DNA of 64,000 bases, taken from contig CAYOKH010000001.1 of the NCBI GenBank assembly GCA_964404505.1, forward strand, positions 79,595-143,594, written 5' to 3'. A model generated the notes under the pieces. It did no database searches. It was given only the letters and a program-made list of their open reading frames with translations, and was not told where the DNA came from. Origin of the DNA: DAOMNN01 sp964404505 (GTDB lineage: Bacteria; Pseudomonadota; Gammaproteobacteria; Burkholderiales; Rhodocyclaceae). The position numbers and the translations under genes are program-made. This document shows positions 1 to 8,062 of this stretch, piece after piece (the stretch's first letter is position 1; the number at the start of each line of letters is the position of its first letter).

Positions 1-185
1 AGCAATTCATCGTCCGGTGCCTCGCAGTGCACCGATACCGCCTGCTCGGGCCTGACACGGGCGGGGTCGCAGACGATTGCGGTCATTGCCATCGCGGCCT
101 GCTCGAACGCGCGCGACTTGCTCGTGCCGAAACCGCGTACGCCCATGTCGGCCTCGTGCGGAAAATGCTCCCACCCTGTGCTCAT
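1..185 (-). CDS. Archease (partial, N-terminal part only)
   Basis: Read on the minus strand from the ATG at 183-185, the first 61 codons run off the window edge without a stop. The N-terminus reads MSTGWEHFPHEADMGVRGFG, followed by a segment rich in A/F/E that ends AMAMTAIV. The WEHxxHxADxGVRG start, with its acidic metal-binding aspartate and the following amphipathic helix, is typical of archease (MTH1598/TM1083 family). Archease is the small protein that activates the RNA ligase RtcB by promoting its guanylylation and multiple turnover. The partner rtcB gene would be expected beyond the left edge; I cannot see it. Hsp20 lies next upstream on the same strand, so the two could be co-transcribed. 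The family call is from motif recall. Confidence 0.8.
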   Translation of the reverse strand, partial: MSTGWEHFPHEADMGVRGFGTSKSRAFEQAAMAMTAIVCDPARVRPEQAVSVHCEAPDDEL

Positions 186-338
186 CGACGCAACACCCGC
201 GTCAGGATGAAGTCCGGCTGACGATAGCCCGGCCCGGCGCAAACTCGTGCGAGCCGCCCCCTCCTGCCCGCCACCGTGAGGGCGGGACGGCATGCCGGAC
301 GGGGCACGCGGGAGGCGGGCGCTCGCCCGAGGTGCGGA

Positions 339-779
339 TCAGTCGATCGAGACCGCGATCGCCTTCGGCTTCGATTCGGCAGTCTTGGGCAGCTGGAGGG
401 TCAGCATGCCGTCCTTGAAGCTGGCCTTGATTTTGCCTGAATCGACGTTCTCGGGAAGGGTGAAGCTCCGGCTGAAGCTGCCGTAGTGCCGCTCGATTCG
501 ATGGAACTTCTTGCCCTTTTCCTCCTGTTCCTGCTTGCGTTCCCCTCTTACGGTCATCACACCGTTGTCGACGGAGACATGCACATCCTCTTTCTTGACT
601 TCGGGAAGTTCCGCCTTGATCACGAACTCGCCATCGGTTTCGGCGATATCGACACGCGGGGACCAGTCCTGTGTCGCAAGCGGCTCCTGCGAGCCGGCGC
701 GCGGCAGGCCCGCCGACTTTGCGTAGCGGTCGAACAGATCTTCCATCTCGCGCCATGGATCCCATTTCACGATTGCCAT
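339..779 (-). CDS. Small heat-shock protein, Hsp20/alpha-crystallin family
   Basis: This is a 146-residue ATP-independent chaperone that binds unfolding proteins in the cytoplasm. The N-terminal arm starts MAIVKWDPWREMEDLFDRY, the usual WDPxRExxxLFDR opening of class A Hsp20 proteins. The alpha-crystallin domain spans about residues 40-135. It contains PRVDIAETDGEFVIKAELP and the family signature GxLTLxLPK near the end (DGMLTLQLPK), followed by a short C-terminal tail with an I-x-V-type motif (IAVSID). Length is normal. The start is supported by AAGGAAG eight bases upstream. A perfect 10-bp inverted repeat lies in the leader (816-846, listed separately) and could control translation. I found no CIRCE element. 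Confidence 0.95.
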   Translation of the reverse strand: MAIVKWDPWREMEDLFDRYAKSAGLPRAGSQEPLATQDWSPRVDIAETDGEFVIKAELPEVKKEDVHVSVDNGVMTVRGERKQEQEEKGKKFHRIERHYGSFSRSFTLPENVDSGKIKASFKDGMLTLQLPKTAESKPKAIAVSID

Positions 780-815
780 GATTATCTTCCTTTTCGGGGA
801 TGAGGTTGACGGTCA

Positions 816-846
816 CCGGCTGACCACCCCTTGTCCGGTCAGCCGG
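816..846 (-). promoter_or_regulatory. Perfect 10-bp inverted repeat in the hsp20 leader
   Basis: CCGGCTGACC (816-825) and GGTCAGCCGG (837-846) are exact reverse complements separated by 11 bases. The repeat ends 37 bases before the hsp20 start codon, so if transcription begins upstream it would form a strong RNA hairpin in the 5' leader. It could equally be a protein operator. It does not match CIRCE (TTAGCACTC-N9-GAGTGCTAA). I cannot show pairing with the Shine-Dalgarno sequence, so an RNA thermometer is only a possibility. Confidence 0.5.
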
Positions 847-1086
847 CGGTGTTGAGAGCAATACGAATTTCATGCTAGATCAAACGGGGGTGAAGTCCAT
901 GGTCATCGGCGCCGCCCTTGAGCTTGGTCAACTGTCGCGCCGGGGTGCCGCGAAAACCGGTAGCATGGAGGACGATGACAGGCATGGGGAGAGGCGAGCG
1001 ATGGATTCGTCGAAAGGGCTCCACCGGGGCGTTGCGGGTCTTCGGCGGCCGGCCGGGTCAGGTATCGATTCCGCGGAGACGTCACC

Positions 1087-2070
1087 ATGATCCGACCGTT
1101 GCGCATTCTTGCGCTGGGCGAGACACGGGCTTACGCCGGGCGTGTTGCCGCAGCCCTCGGCGTTTCTCTGACCGACCACGAAGAGCGCAATTTCGAGGAC
1201 GGCGAGCAGAAGCTGCGCCCGCTCGAGAGCGTGCGCGATGCGGACGTCTTCGTGGTGCAATCCCTGCATGGGGAGCCGGGTGCAAGCGTGCATGACAAGC
1301 TTTGCCGGCTGCTGTTCTTCATCGCGGCGCTCAGGGATTCCTCGGCGTATCGCCTGACCGCGGTGTTGCCGTACCTGTGCTACGCACGCAAGGACCGGCG
1401 AACGAAGGCACGCGATCCGCTGGCAAGCCGCTATGTGGCGCAGTTGCTCGAAGCGGCCGGTGCCGACCGCGTCGTCGTTCTCGATGTCCACAATCTTGCC
1501 GCATTTCAGAATGCATTTCGCTGCCCGGCCGAGCATCTGGAGGCCAACCCCCTGTTCGTCGAGCATTTTGCAGCCCGACTGGGAAATGATTCGATTGCGG
1601 TCGTCTCGCCCGACGTCGGTGGAATCAAGCGTGCGGAGCAGTTTCGGCAGTCTCTGGGAACGCGCCTCGGGTGCGAGACCGGCATGGCGTTCCTCGAGAA
1701 GTACCGCAGCGCCGGCGTGCTTAGCGGCGAGGCTGTGGTTGGCGATGTCCAGGGACGAGTCGCTCTGCTTGTCGACGATCTCATCAGCACTGGTGGCACC
1801 CTCATGCGCGCGGCACGCGCGTGTCGGGAACGCGGCGCAAGCCGCGTTTTTGCCGCGGCCACGCACGGAGTCTTCGTGGGCGATGCCGCACGCGTGCTCT
1901 CGGACCCCGCGCTCGACGGGATCGTGATCACCGATTCGATTCCGGCTGTTGCGCTCGCCGGACAGCCGGTGATGGGCAAGCTGACCGTGCTCGACACGAC
2001 GTCGCTTTTCGCCGAGGCGATCCGGCGGCTTCACGAAGGGCGTTCGATATCCGACCTTCCGGGACGGTAA
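1087..2070 (+). CDS. Ribose-phosphate pyrophosphokinase-like protein (divergent PRPP synthetase)
   Basis: A 327-residue protein with the two-domain phosphoribosyltransferase layout of PRPP synthetase, which makes 5-phosphoribosyl diphosphate from ribose 5-phosphate and ATP. Visible motifs are FEDGEQKLRP near residue 37 (in place of the usual FxDGE loop), LPYLCYARKDRRTKARDP near residue 95 (the flexible YxRQDRK-type catalytic loop, here with K-D-R-R), VLDVHN near residue 133, and the PRPP loop LLVDDLISTGGTL near residue 222. The last two match the family well. Several positions differ from the housekeeping Prs, so this is likely a second, specialised paralogue. It is divergent from hsp20. Similar prs-like genes are known beside archease/RtcB and nucleoside phosphorylase genes in other proteobacteria, but that association here is inference. 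Confidence 0.85.
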   Translation: MIRPLRILALGETRAYAGRVAAALGVSLTDHEERNFEDGEQKLRPLESVRDADVFVVQSLHGEPGASVHDKLCRLLFFIAALRDSSAYRLTAVLPYLCYARKDRRTKARDPLASRYVAQLLEAAGADRVVVLDVHNLAAFQNAFRCPAEHLEANPLFVEHFAARLGNDSIAVVSPDVGGIKRAEQFRQSLGTRLGCETGMAFLEKYRSAGVLSGEAVVGDVQGRVALLVDDLISTGGTLMRAARACRERGASRVFAAATHGVFVGDAARVLSDPALDGIVITDSIPAVALAGQPVMGKLTVLDTTSLFAEAIRRLHEGRSISDLPGR

Positions 2071-2089
2071 GGGGCGGCCTGGCGAATCG

Positions 2090-3103
2090 CTAGGCGCCGC
2101 AGAGATGGGCTTCTGCGAGGTTTAGGTAGTCGCGGGCGCGTTTGTGCCACTTTGCGTGATCGTCGATCGTGCGATCGGTCGTGTGCCAGATCGCAAGCTG
2201 TGCCCGCACGCATGCACGAAAGCTCTTGTAGAAACCAAGCAGTGCGGCAGGGAGGACGTCGCCCGTGGACTGCTGATAGCGCGAAAGTACCTGCTCGCCG
2301 ATGTGCCGGGCGCCCAGCCGCTCGCACTCGAGCGCCAGGTAGGCCAGTTCGTCGGCGGGATCGAGCAGCCGAAGCGCGCGATCGAATTCGAGGCAATCGA
2401 TGACAACCGGATTGTCGCCCAGGAGGACGTGCTCGGGTCGAAGGTCACCGTGTCCGTCGACGACCCTGCACGCCCGACTCTCAAGCAGCGGCGGCGGCGT
2501 GCTGACGAAGCGCGACTGCATCTCGCAAATGCGTGCGATCTGCTCCGCGGGGAGTCCATATCCCGGCCGGGCGAGTTCGCTGCATTGTGTGCGGATATCC
2601 TCCTCGAAGCGGTGTCGATACGCGCCGGGTGCGATCGGTTGCGGCGTCGACCGCGCGTAGAAATCGACCATGAGGAGGGCAAAACGGTCAATGTCGTCGG
2701 CGCGCACGTTGCCCTCGCGGATGACCGAGTCGAGCATGCGTGCGGTCGGCAGGCGACGCATCCTGACCAGCCAGTCGACCACCGTGCCGCGACCGTTCAG
2801 GTTCAGCTTGCCGTCATCGTCCACCCGGAGGCTTGTCACTCCAAGATACACGGATCCGGCAAGTCTGCGATTGAGTTCGACTTCTGCCACGCAGTCCCGC
2901 TCGCGTGCGGCGAGGGTGCTGAAATCCAGGAATGCGTAGCGTACCGGCTTCTTGAGCTTGTATGCGAAACGGTCGGTCAGGAATACCCATGACATGTGTG
3001 TTTCAAGCGCCTCGATCCGCGTGCCATCCTCCGGGTAGGCCGAGGGCGTCCTCAGGAAGGCGAGCTTGGCGTCGAGGGCGAGCATGTCGGGTTCGCACTT
3101 CAC
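2090..3103 (-). CDS. APH-like kinase domain protein (COG2187 family)
   Basis: A 337-residue protein of the aminoglycoside phosphotransferase/choline kinase fold. Early residues include THMSWVFLTDRFAYKLKKPV, which is the conserved opening of COG2187 proteins and carries the ATP-contacting lysine. The Brenner-type catalytic loop is HGDLRPEHVLLGD near residue 218, followed by the metal-binding segment VIDCLEFDRALRLLDPADEL. In many bacteria this domain is fused to a C-terminal P-loop ATPase domain; here the protein stops after the kinase domain. The substrate is unknown and antibiotic resistance should not be assumed. It ends 20 bases from the convergent prs-like gene. Confidence 0.8.
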   Translation of the reverse strand: MKCEPDMLALDAKLAFLRTPSAYPEDGTRIEALETHMSWVFLTDRFAYKLKKPVRYAFLDFSTLAARERDCVAEVELNRRLAGSVYLGVTSLRVDDDGKLNLNGRGTVVDWLVRMRRLPTARMLDSVIREGNVRADDIDRFALLMVDFYARSTPQPIAPGAYRHRFEEDIRTQCSELARPGYGLPAEQIARICEMQSRFVSTPPPLLESRACRVVDGHGDLRPEHVLLGDNPVVIDCLEFDRALRLLDPADELAYLALECERLGARHIGEQVLSRYQQSTGDVLPAALLGFYKSFRACVRAQLAIWHTTDRTIDDHAKWHKRARDYLNLAEAHLCGA

Positions 3104-3133
3104 GGCGGCGGGGCCCTATGGTCGTGTCGATTG

Positions 3134-3153
3134 CCGGCTTGCAGTGCAGCCGG
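3134..3153 (-). terminator. Weak hairpin after serB
   Basis: CCGGCT (3134-3139) and AGCCGG (3148-3153) can pair with an 8-base loop, just beyond the serB stop on the minus strand. There is no run of T after it on the transcribed strand, so it may be only a pausing or 3'-end-protecting hairpin. Confidence 0.25.
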
Positions 3154-3160
3154 ATTCAGT

Positions 3161-3991
3161 TCAGGGGAACAGGTTCAAGATGCCATCCAGTCCCACGTGA
3201 TCGAGTCGGCAGTTGGCAATTTCACGCAGGACCGGCTTCGCGCGGAAGGCGATGCCGAATCCGGCAGCCTCCAACATCGGCACGTCGTTGGCGCCGTCGC
3301 CCGCGGCCATGACCTGTTCCGGCCTGAGACCCAGTCTGTCACGAATCCGACACAGATGTGCCGCCTTGGCCGCGCCATCCACAACCGGCCCTGTGACCCG
3401 GCCGGTGAGCTTGCCATCACGGATCTCGAGTTCGTTGGCGAAGGCTTCGTCAAATCCGAGACGGGCCTTGAGGCGCTCTGTGAAGTAGGTGAATCCGCCC
3501 GACACCAGCACGGTAAACACGCCGGCAGCCTTGAGTTCGTGGATCAGGCGTTCCGCCCCGGGATTGAGCCGCATGCGCCTCTCGTAAACCTCGCCAAGGG
3601 CAGCCTCCGGCAGTCCGGCAAGCACGCTCACGCGACGCGTGAGGGACTCGCCGAAATCGATGTCACCGCGCATCGCCGCCTCGGTGATGGCGGCGACCTC
3701 GGCCTTGAGCCCCTGAATGTCGGCGATCTCGTCTATACACTCGATATCGATCAGGGTGGAATCCATATCCGTGACGAACAGCCCGAAGTCGCCAAGGCGA
3801 CGCCCTTCGGGAACCCACGCCCAGTCGAGCCCGGCTTCGGCACAGATCGAAGCCACGGCGGCGGAATTGGACACATCGGCAAGGCGGATTGCGCCGGCAT
3901 TGATCCGTTCGATGGTCCTCGGGCGGCAGGCGTGCTCCAGCGCCGCCAGGGCGATGTCCCGGACAACGTCGCCCTGCACGACAAGATTCAT
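3161..3991 (-). CDS. serB: Phosphoserine phosphatase
   Basis: A 276-residue HAD-superfamily enzyme for the last step of serine synthesis, phosphoserine to serine. Residues 1-70 form the N-terminal regulatory-type region. The HAD motif I is FVTDMDSTLIDIECIDEIAD, with the nucleophile D75 and acid D77. Motif II is LVSGGFTYFTERLKARLGF near residue 165, and motif III/IV is GDGANDVPMLEAAG near residue 240. Length is normal for SerB. The ATG overlaps the stop of the upstream DAHP synthase gene by four bases (ATGA, 3988-3991), so the two genes are translationally coupled on the minus strand. Confidence 0.95.
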   Translation of the reverse strand: MNLVVQGDVVRDIALAALEHACRPRTIERINAGAIRLADVSNSAAVASICAEAGLDWAWVPEGRRLGDFGLFVTDMDSTLIDIECIDEIADIQGLKAEVAAITEAAMRGDIDFGESLTRRVSVLAGLPEAALGEVYERRMRLNPGAERLIHELKAAGVFTVLVSGGFTYFTERLKARLGFDEAFANELEIRDGKLTGRVTGPVVDGAAKAAHLCRIRDRLGLRPEQVMAAGDGANDVPMLEAAGFGIAFRAKPVLREIANCRLDHVGLDGILNLFP

Positions 3992-5067
3992 TCGCCGCGT
4001 CTCCCCGCCAGTCCCACCTCCTGCAGCAGCTGATGAGCGTTGCGGATCATCTCCACCGTGGTGTCCCAGTCGACGCAGGCGTCGGTCACCGAACAACCGT
4101 ACCTGAGTTGCGACAAGTCCTTGGGGATCGGCTGATTGCCCGCCTCCAAGAAGCTCTCGATCATCACGCCCACGATTGAACTGTTGCCTTCGCGGATCTG
4201 GTGCATTACGTCCTTCATCACGAGTGGCTGCAACTCCGGCTTCTTCCACGAGTTGGCGTGCGAACAGTCGACCACGATGTTCTGCGCGATTCCCGCCCTG
4301 GCGAGAGCCTGCTCGGCCAGAGAGACCGAGACGGTATCGTAGTTCGGACGGCCTGCACCGCCGCGCAGGACCACATGTCCGTAGCGGTTGCCGCGCGTGC
4401 GCAGGATCGCGGTCTCGCCCCTGGGACTGATCCCGAGGAAACTGTGCGGGTGGGATGCGGACAGGATCGCGTTGATCGCCACGTCCAGATCCCCGTCCGT
4501 CGCGTTCTTGAACCCGACAGGCGAGGACAGGCCCGACGACATTTCGCGGTGCGTCTGGGATTCGGACGTTCGTGCGCCGATCGCGGTCCACGAAATCAGA
4601 TCGCCATAATATTGCGGGCCGATAGGATCGAGCGCTTCGGTCGCGGCGGGCAGGCCGATCTCATTTACGTCCATCAGGAAGCGGCGCGCCTTCTCCATGC
4701 CCTGGTCGATGCGGAAGGAATCGTCCATGTACGGATCATTGATGAACCCCTTCCAGCCGGTGGATGTCCGTGGCTTCTCGAAATACACACGCATCACCAG
4801 CAGCAGGGTGTCTGCGACCTCCTCGGCCAGCGCCTTGAGCCGGTGCGCATAATCGAGGCCAGCCTCGGGATCGTGGATCGAGCACGGACCCAGCACGATG
4901 AACAGGCGGTTGTCCTTGCGGTCCAGAATGTCGCACAGGGCTTTACGGCCATCGAGTACGGTTGCCGCGGCGCGTTCGCTGAGGGGTACACGGGCCTTGA
5001 TCTCGATGGGCGAGGGCATGTGGTCGACGGCAAGGATATTCAGATTCTCTGTTTGGGCGACGGTCAT
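3988..5067 (-). CDS. aroG: 3-deoxy-7-phosphoheptulonate (DAHP) synthase, class I
   Basis: A 359-residue enzyme that condenses phosphoenolpyruvate with erythrose 4-phosphate, the first step of the shikimate pathway. Key segments are LGPCSIHDPEAGLDYA with metal ligand C62, KPRTSTGWKGFINDPYMDDS, GARTSESQTHREMSSGLSSP, KNATDGDLDVAINA, VDCSHANSWKK with a metal-binding histidine, and YGCSVTDACVDWDTT at the C-terminus. This is the AroF/G/H (type I-alpha) class. The open frame extends far upstream, but MTVAQTENLNILAVDHMPSP at 5067 matches family N-termini, so I use it. Which amino acid inhibits the enzyme cannot be read from sequence by eye; the aroG symbol stands for the class. It is coupled to serB. 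Confidence 0.93.
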   Translation of the reverse strand: MTVAQTENLNILAVDHMPSPIEIKARVPLSERAAATVLDGRKALCDILDRKDNRLFIVLGPCSIHDPEAGLDYAHRLKALAEEVADTLLLVMRVYFEKPRTSTGWKGFINDPYMDDSFRIDQGMEKARRFLMDVNEIGLPAATEALDPIGPQYYGDLISWTAIGARTSESQTHREMSSGLSSPVGFKNATDGDLDVAINAILSASHPHSFLGISPRGETAILRTRGNRYGHVVLRGGAGRPNYDTVSVSLAEQALARAGIAQNIVVDCSHANSWKKPELQPLVMKDVMHQIREGNSSIVGVMIESFLEAGNQPIPKDLSQLRYGCSVTDACVDWDTTVEMIRNAHQLLQEVGLAGRRGE

Positions 5068-5408
5068 TTTGTTCTGGCTCCGCAGTGCAGCATATGGGGC
5101 GAATTGTAACCTGAAGAAGGGCAATCGAAGGGATCGCTGCGCAATCCGCCCCGGACGTTTTGGAACGGACCCTGCACTGCGGCGAGGCATGCCCGGTGTC
5201 GGTGAATTCAGGCTCCTTTCTGCCATTGACGCCGGTTGCAGGGCGCCGCAGGCGCTGGCCCGATGGGTCGGGTCACGACGCCGCTGCGAACTTTCGGAGA
5301 TGTCGGGCATCCGACTTGGGCGGATCGCACAGAACTTCGGCACGCTCATCCGGCAGTGCAGCAGGAAGCGGCCCGACCCGATCATGGAGTCCCGGAGATG
5401 TTTCGTCG
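5068..5408. other. Divergent intergenic region, no gene seen
   Basis: This 341-base gap separates the DAHP synthase start (minus) from the DUF3750 gene (plus). Open frames run through it, but they lack family resemblance and are upstream extensions of the neighbours. It should hold the promoters of both genes. I could not pick a convincing -35/-10 pair, attenuator or operator. Confidence 0.5.
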
Positions 5409-6224
5409 ATGACAGCAAGCACGCGTCACCCGATCCGATTCGCCCTTGGCGCGCTGACGGCGGTCGTGGCGATTTTTTTTCTGCCCCTCGCGATTGCCGT
5501 GACCGCCCACTATGCGGACGGCACGCAGGAAACCGACTGGCGCACGGCCCGGCGCGACAGCACCGGCATCGCACCCGTGGCGGCCGTCACACCCGAGGCG
5601 GTGATACATGTCTATGTCGCGCGTGCTTTTCGCTGGCGCGGCGCGTTCGGAGTACACACGTGGATCGCGGCCAAGCCCCAGGGCGCCGACCAATACACCC
5701 GCTTCGAGGTCATGGGCTTCAATGTCGCTCGCGGAGGCAAGGCGGTGAGGGTCCACGAAGGCGTGCCGGACGGCTATTGGTACGGCAATGAACCCGTCCT
5801 GATCAGGGAATTGCGTGGCGGTGCGGAGGTCGATCGGCTGATCGGGCGGCTGCATGAAGCGGCCGGTCTTTACCCGTACAACGACGAGTATCGCATCTGG
5901 CCGGGCCCGAACAGCAACACCTTCATTGCCTACCTCGGTCGTGCTGTACCTGAGCTCAGCCTCGATCTGCCGCCGACCGCGATCGGCAAGGATTACCTTC
6001 CCGGCGGGGCGATGCTTGCACGCGCACCCAGCGGCTCCGGGCTGCAGTTCTCACTGAACGGAATGTTCGGTGTGATTCTCGCCCCGGAGGAGGGATTCGA
6101 ACTCAATCTCCTTGGCCTCAGCGCGGGAATCGACCTGCTCCCGCCGGCATTGAAGCTGCCGGGCGTGGGGCGTGTCGGATTCACCGAGCCGCGCCTCGAC
6201 CTGACGACTGCGGCACCGATCTGA
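5409..6224 (+). CDS. DUF3750 domain membrane-anchored protein
   Basis: A 271-residue protein whose function is unknown. A single hydrophobic segment follows the start (about residues 11-30, FALGALTAVVAIFFLPLAI) and could be a membrane anchor or uncleaved signal. The rest matches my recall of DUF3750: AVIHVYVARAFRWRGAFGVHTWIA, YWYGNEPVLI, the highly conserved WPGPNSNTFIAYLGRAVPEL, LPPTAIGKDYLPGG and GLSAGIDLLPPALKLPGVG. The frame is open from 5160, but ATG 5409 gives the expected N-terminal anchor. The conserved WPGPNSNT and invariant H/N/D residues suggest an enzyme acting in the periplasm, but no activity has been assigned as far as I know. Confidence 0.8.
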   Translation: MTASTRHPIRFALGALTAVVAIFFLPLAIAVTAHYADGTQETDWRTARRDSTGIAPVAAVTPEAVIHVYVARAFRWRGAFGVHTWIAAKPQGADQYTRFEVMGFNVARGGKAVRVHEGVPDGYWYGNEPVLIRELRGGAEVDRLIGRLHEAAGLYPYNDEYRIWPGPNSNTFIAYLGRAVPELSLDLPPTAIGKDYLPGGAMLARAPSGSGLQFSLNGMFGVILAPEEGFELNLLGLSAGIDLLPPALKLPGVGRVGFTEPRLDLTTAAPI

Positions 6225-6253
6225 GGCCCCCGAAGCGGTCTCGCTCACGAAGC

Positions 6254-6667
6254 TCAAAGTGCCGGAGAAGCGCCGATCGCGACCACGCCCGCACGTGCCA
6301 CCTGCGCATCTTCGCCGGGCTTGACACCAGACACCCCGACCGCGCCGATCAGTTCACCGTCGACGACGATCATCTCACCGCCCTCGATCGTGGACACGGG
6401 GAGCTTGAGCGCGGCGAAGCGACCGTTGTTCACCATGTCCTCGAGCGACTTGCTCGGCTTGCGCGTCATCACACAGGCACGCGCCTTGTCCGGCGCGACC
6501 CGGGTGCTCATCAGCGGGGCGTCGTCCAGGCGCTGCAGCCACATCAAATGTGCGCCGGCGTCGCAGATTGCGATGGTGACGCACCAGCCGTTGCGTCTGG
6601 CCTCGGCCTCGGCTGCAGCTGCGATCGTCTTCGCATCGTCGAGCGTGAGCATATGACAGGTTTTCAT
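6254..6667 (-). CDS. GlcG/HbpS-like heme-binding domain protein (DUF336)
   Basis: A 137-residue single-domain protein of the GlcG/HbpS family. It starts MKTCHMLTLDDAKTIAAAAE, then shows NGWCVTIAICDAGAHLMWLQRLD, DKARACVMTRKPSKSLE, and a C-terminal GGEMIVVDGELIGAVGVSG glycine-rich strand-turn that is diagnostic. Members are often encoded with glycolate/glycerate oxidation genes, and the 44-base gap to the upstream glycerate kinase gene on the same strand fits that. Some homologues bind heme, others are of unknown role, so no reaction is assigned. It is the last gene of the hyi-glxR-ttuD group. Confidence 0.85.
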   Translation of the reverse strand: MKTCHMLTLDDAKTIAAAAEAEARRNGWCVTIAICDAGAHLMWLQRLDDAPLMSTRVAPDKARACVMTRKPSKSLEDMVNNGRFAALKLPVSTIEGGEMIVVDGELIGAVGVSGVKPGEDAQVARAGVVAIGASPAL

Positions 6668-6711
6668 CTCTGTTTTCCTTTGTTGCAAGTGGCGGGGTGT
6701 GGGGCGTCGCG

Positions 6712-7974
6712 CTACAGAACCACGATGGCCCGGAAGTCGTTGACGTTGGTCAGTGTGGGCCCGGTGATGACGGCATCGCCAAGCACGCGGAAGAAACCGT
6801 GGCCGTCGTTGTCGCTCAGCGCATCGCGCGGGCGGATCCCTCGTGCCCACGCGCGTGCGAGGGTGTCGGGAGCGACGATCGCACCGGCAATCTCCTCCTG
6901 TCCGTCCACGCCGTCGGTATCGCCTGCGATCGCATAGGTGCCGGGCTGGCCATCGAGAGCGATCGCGAGCGACAGCAGGAACTCGACGTTGCGTCCGCCC
7001 CGGCCGCCGCCGCGCACCGTGACGGTCGTCTCTCCGCCCGACAGGAGCACACACGGCGGTGCAGCCGGTTGGCCATGCAGCGCCACCTGGCGCGCGATTC
7101 CGGCCATCACCTTGCCCACGTCGCGCGACTCGCCCTCGATGCTGTCGCCGAGAATGAGCGGAGTCATCCCGGCTGCGTGGGCGACGCCCGCGGCCGCCTC
7201 GAGTGCCATCTGCGGCGTGGCCACGAAGCGTGTTTCGATGCGCGCCAGACGCGGGTCGTCCGGCTTCACGGATTCGACTGCCCCTGATTCAAGCATCGCC
7301 CGGGCCGCGTGCGGCACTTCGATTTCATAGCGCTGCAGGATCTCGATCGCATCGGCGCAGCGGGTCGGGTCACCCACTGTCGGACCTGAAGCGATATCCA
7401 TGGGATTGTCGCCGGGTACATCCGAAATCAGCAGGTTCACCACGCGGGCCGGATGGCAGGCTGCAGCGAGTCGACCGCCCTTGATCGCCGAGACGTGGCG
7501 GCGCACACAGTTCATCTCGCCGATCGTTGCGCCCGAGCGCAGCAGGGCCCGGTTGATGTCCTGTTTGTCTTCCAGCGTGATACCTTCTGCCGGCAGGGCG
7601 AGCAGCGCGGAACCGCCCCCCGAGATCAGGAAGATCACCAGGTCGTCCGCGGACAGTTCGTGCACGAGTTCGAGAATGCGTCGTGCCGCGATGAGGCTCG
7701 CGGCATCGGGGACGGGGTGGGCGGCTTCCACGATCTCGATCCGTTCGCAGGGCACCGCGTAGCCATGGCGCGTAACGACAAGGCCGGACAGCTCGCCCTG
7801 CCAGTGCGTTTCGAGCGCACGCGCCATTGCGGCGGATGCCTTGCCGGCGCCGATGACGAGTGTTCGCCCGCGTGGGGGCTCGGGGAGAAAGGGCGGGATG
7901 CAATGCTCGGGCCGTGCCGAACTTACGGCCGCGTCGAACATCCGTCGCAGCAGCTCACGTGGATCGAGGCTCAT
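6712..7974 (-). CDS. ttuD: Glycerate kinase / hydroxypyruvate reductase, MOFRL family
   Basis: A 420-residue protein with the GCK N-terminal domain and C-terminal MOFRL domain of type II glycerate kinases, many of which are annotated TtuD/hydroxypyruvate reductase. It would phosphorylate glycerate to 2-phosphoglycerate. Motifs seen are VIGAGKASAAMARALE near residue 40, LISGGGSALLALPAEGITL near residue 115, CVRRHVSAIKGGRLA near residue 155, LLISDVPGDNPMDIASGPT near residue 182, and the C-terminal GGRNVEFLLSLAIAL with AGDTDGVDG. It lies between the glxR-like gene and the GlcG-like gene on the same strand, consistent with converting glycerate made from tartronate semialdehyde. Confidence 0.9.
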   Translation of the reverse strand: MSLDPRELLRRMFDAAVSSARPEHCIPPFLPEPPRGRTLVIGAGKASAAMARALETHWQGELSGLVVTRHGYAVPCERIEIVEAAHPVPDAASLIAARRILELVHELSADDLVIFLISGGGSALLALPAEGITLEDKQDINRALLRSGATIGEMNCVRRHVSAIKGGRLAAACHPARVVNLLISDVPGDNPMDIASGPTVGDPTRCADAIEILQRYEIEVPHAARAMLESGAVESVKPDDPRLARIETRFVATPQMALEAAAGVAHAAGMTPLILGDSIEGESRDVGKVMAGIARQVALHGQPAAPPCVLLSGGETTVTVRGGGRGGRNVEFLLSLAIALDGQPGTYAIAGDTDGVDGQEEIAGAIVAPDTLARAWARGIRPRDALSDNDGHGFFRVLGDAVITGPTLTNVNDFRAIVVL

Positions 7975-8062
7975 GAGCGTATCCTCGCGTCGACGAGGGC
8001 CGCACTCGGCAGGGCGCGGGCGGCCGACCGCTCACGGCCTGTTCCCGCGACGGGCGGTCGCA

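Noticed and set aside
780..870. CIRCE/HrcA operator for hsp20
   Set aside because: The repeat found there does not match TTAGCACTC-N9-GAGTGCTAA in sequence or spacing.
928..2034. Long minus-strand open frame (368 codons) across the prs-like gene
   Set aside because: It is the antisense shadow of a well-supported coding gene in GC-rich DNA, with Arg/His/Ala-rich composition and no recognisable motif.
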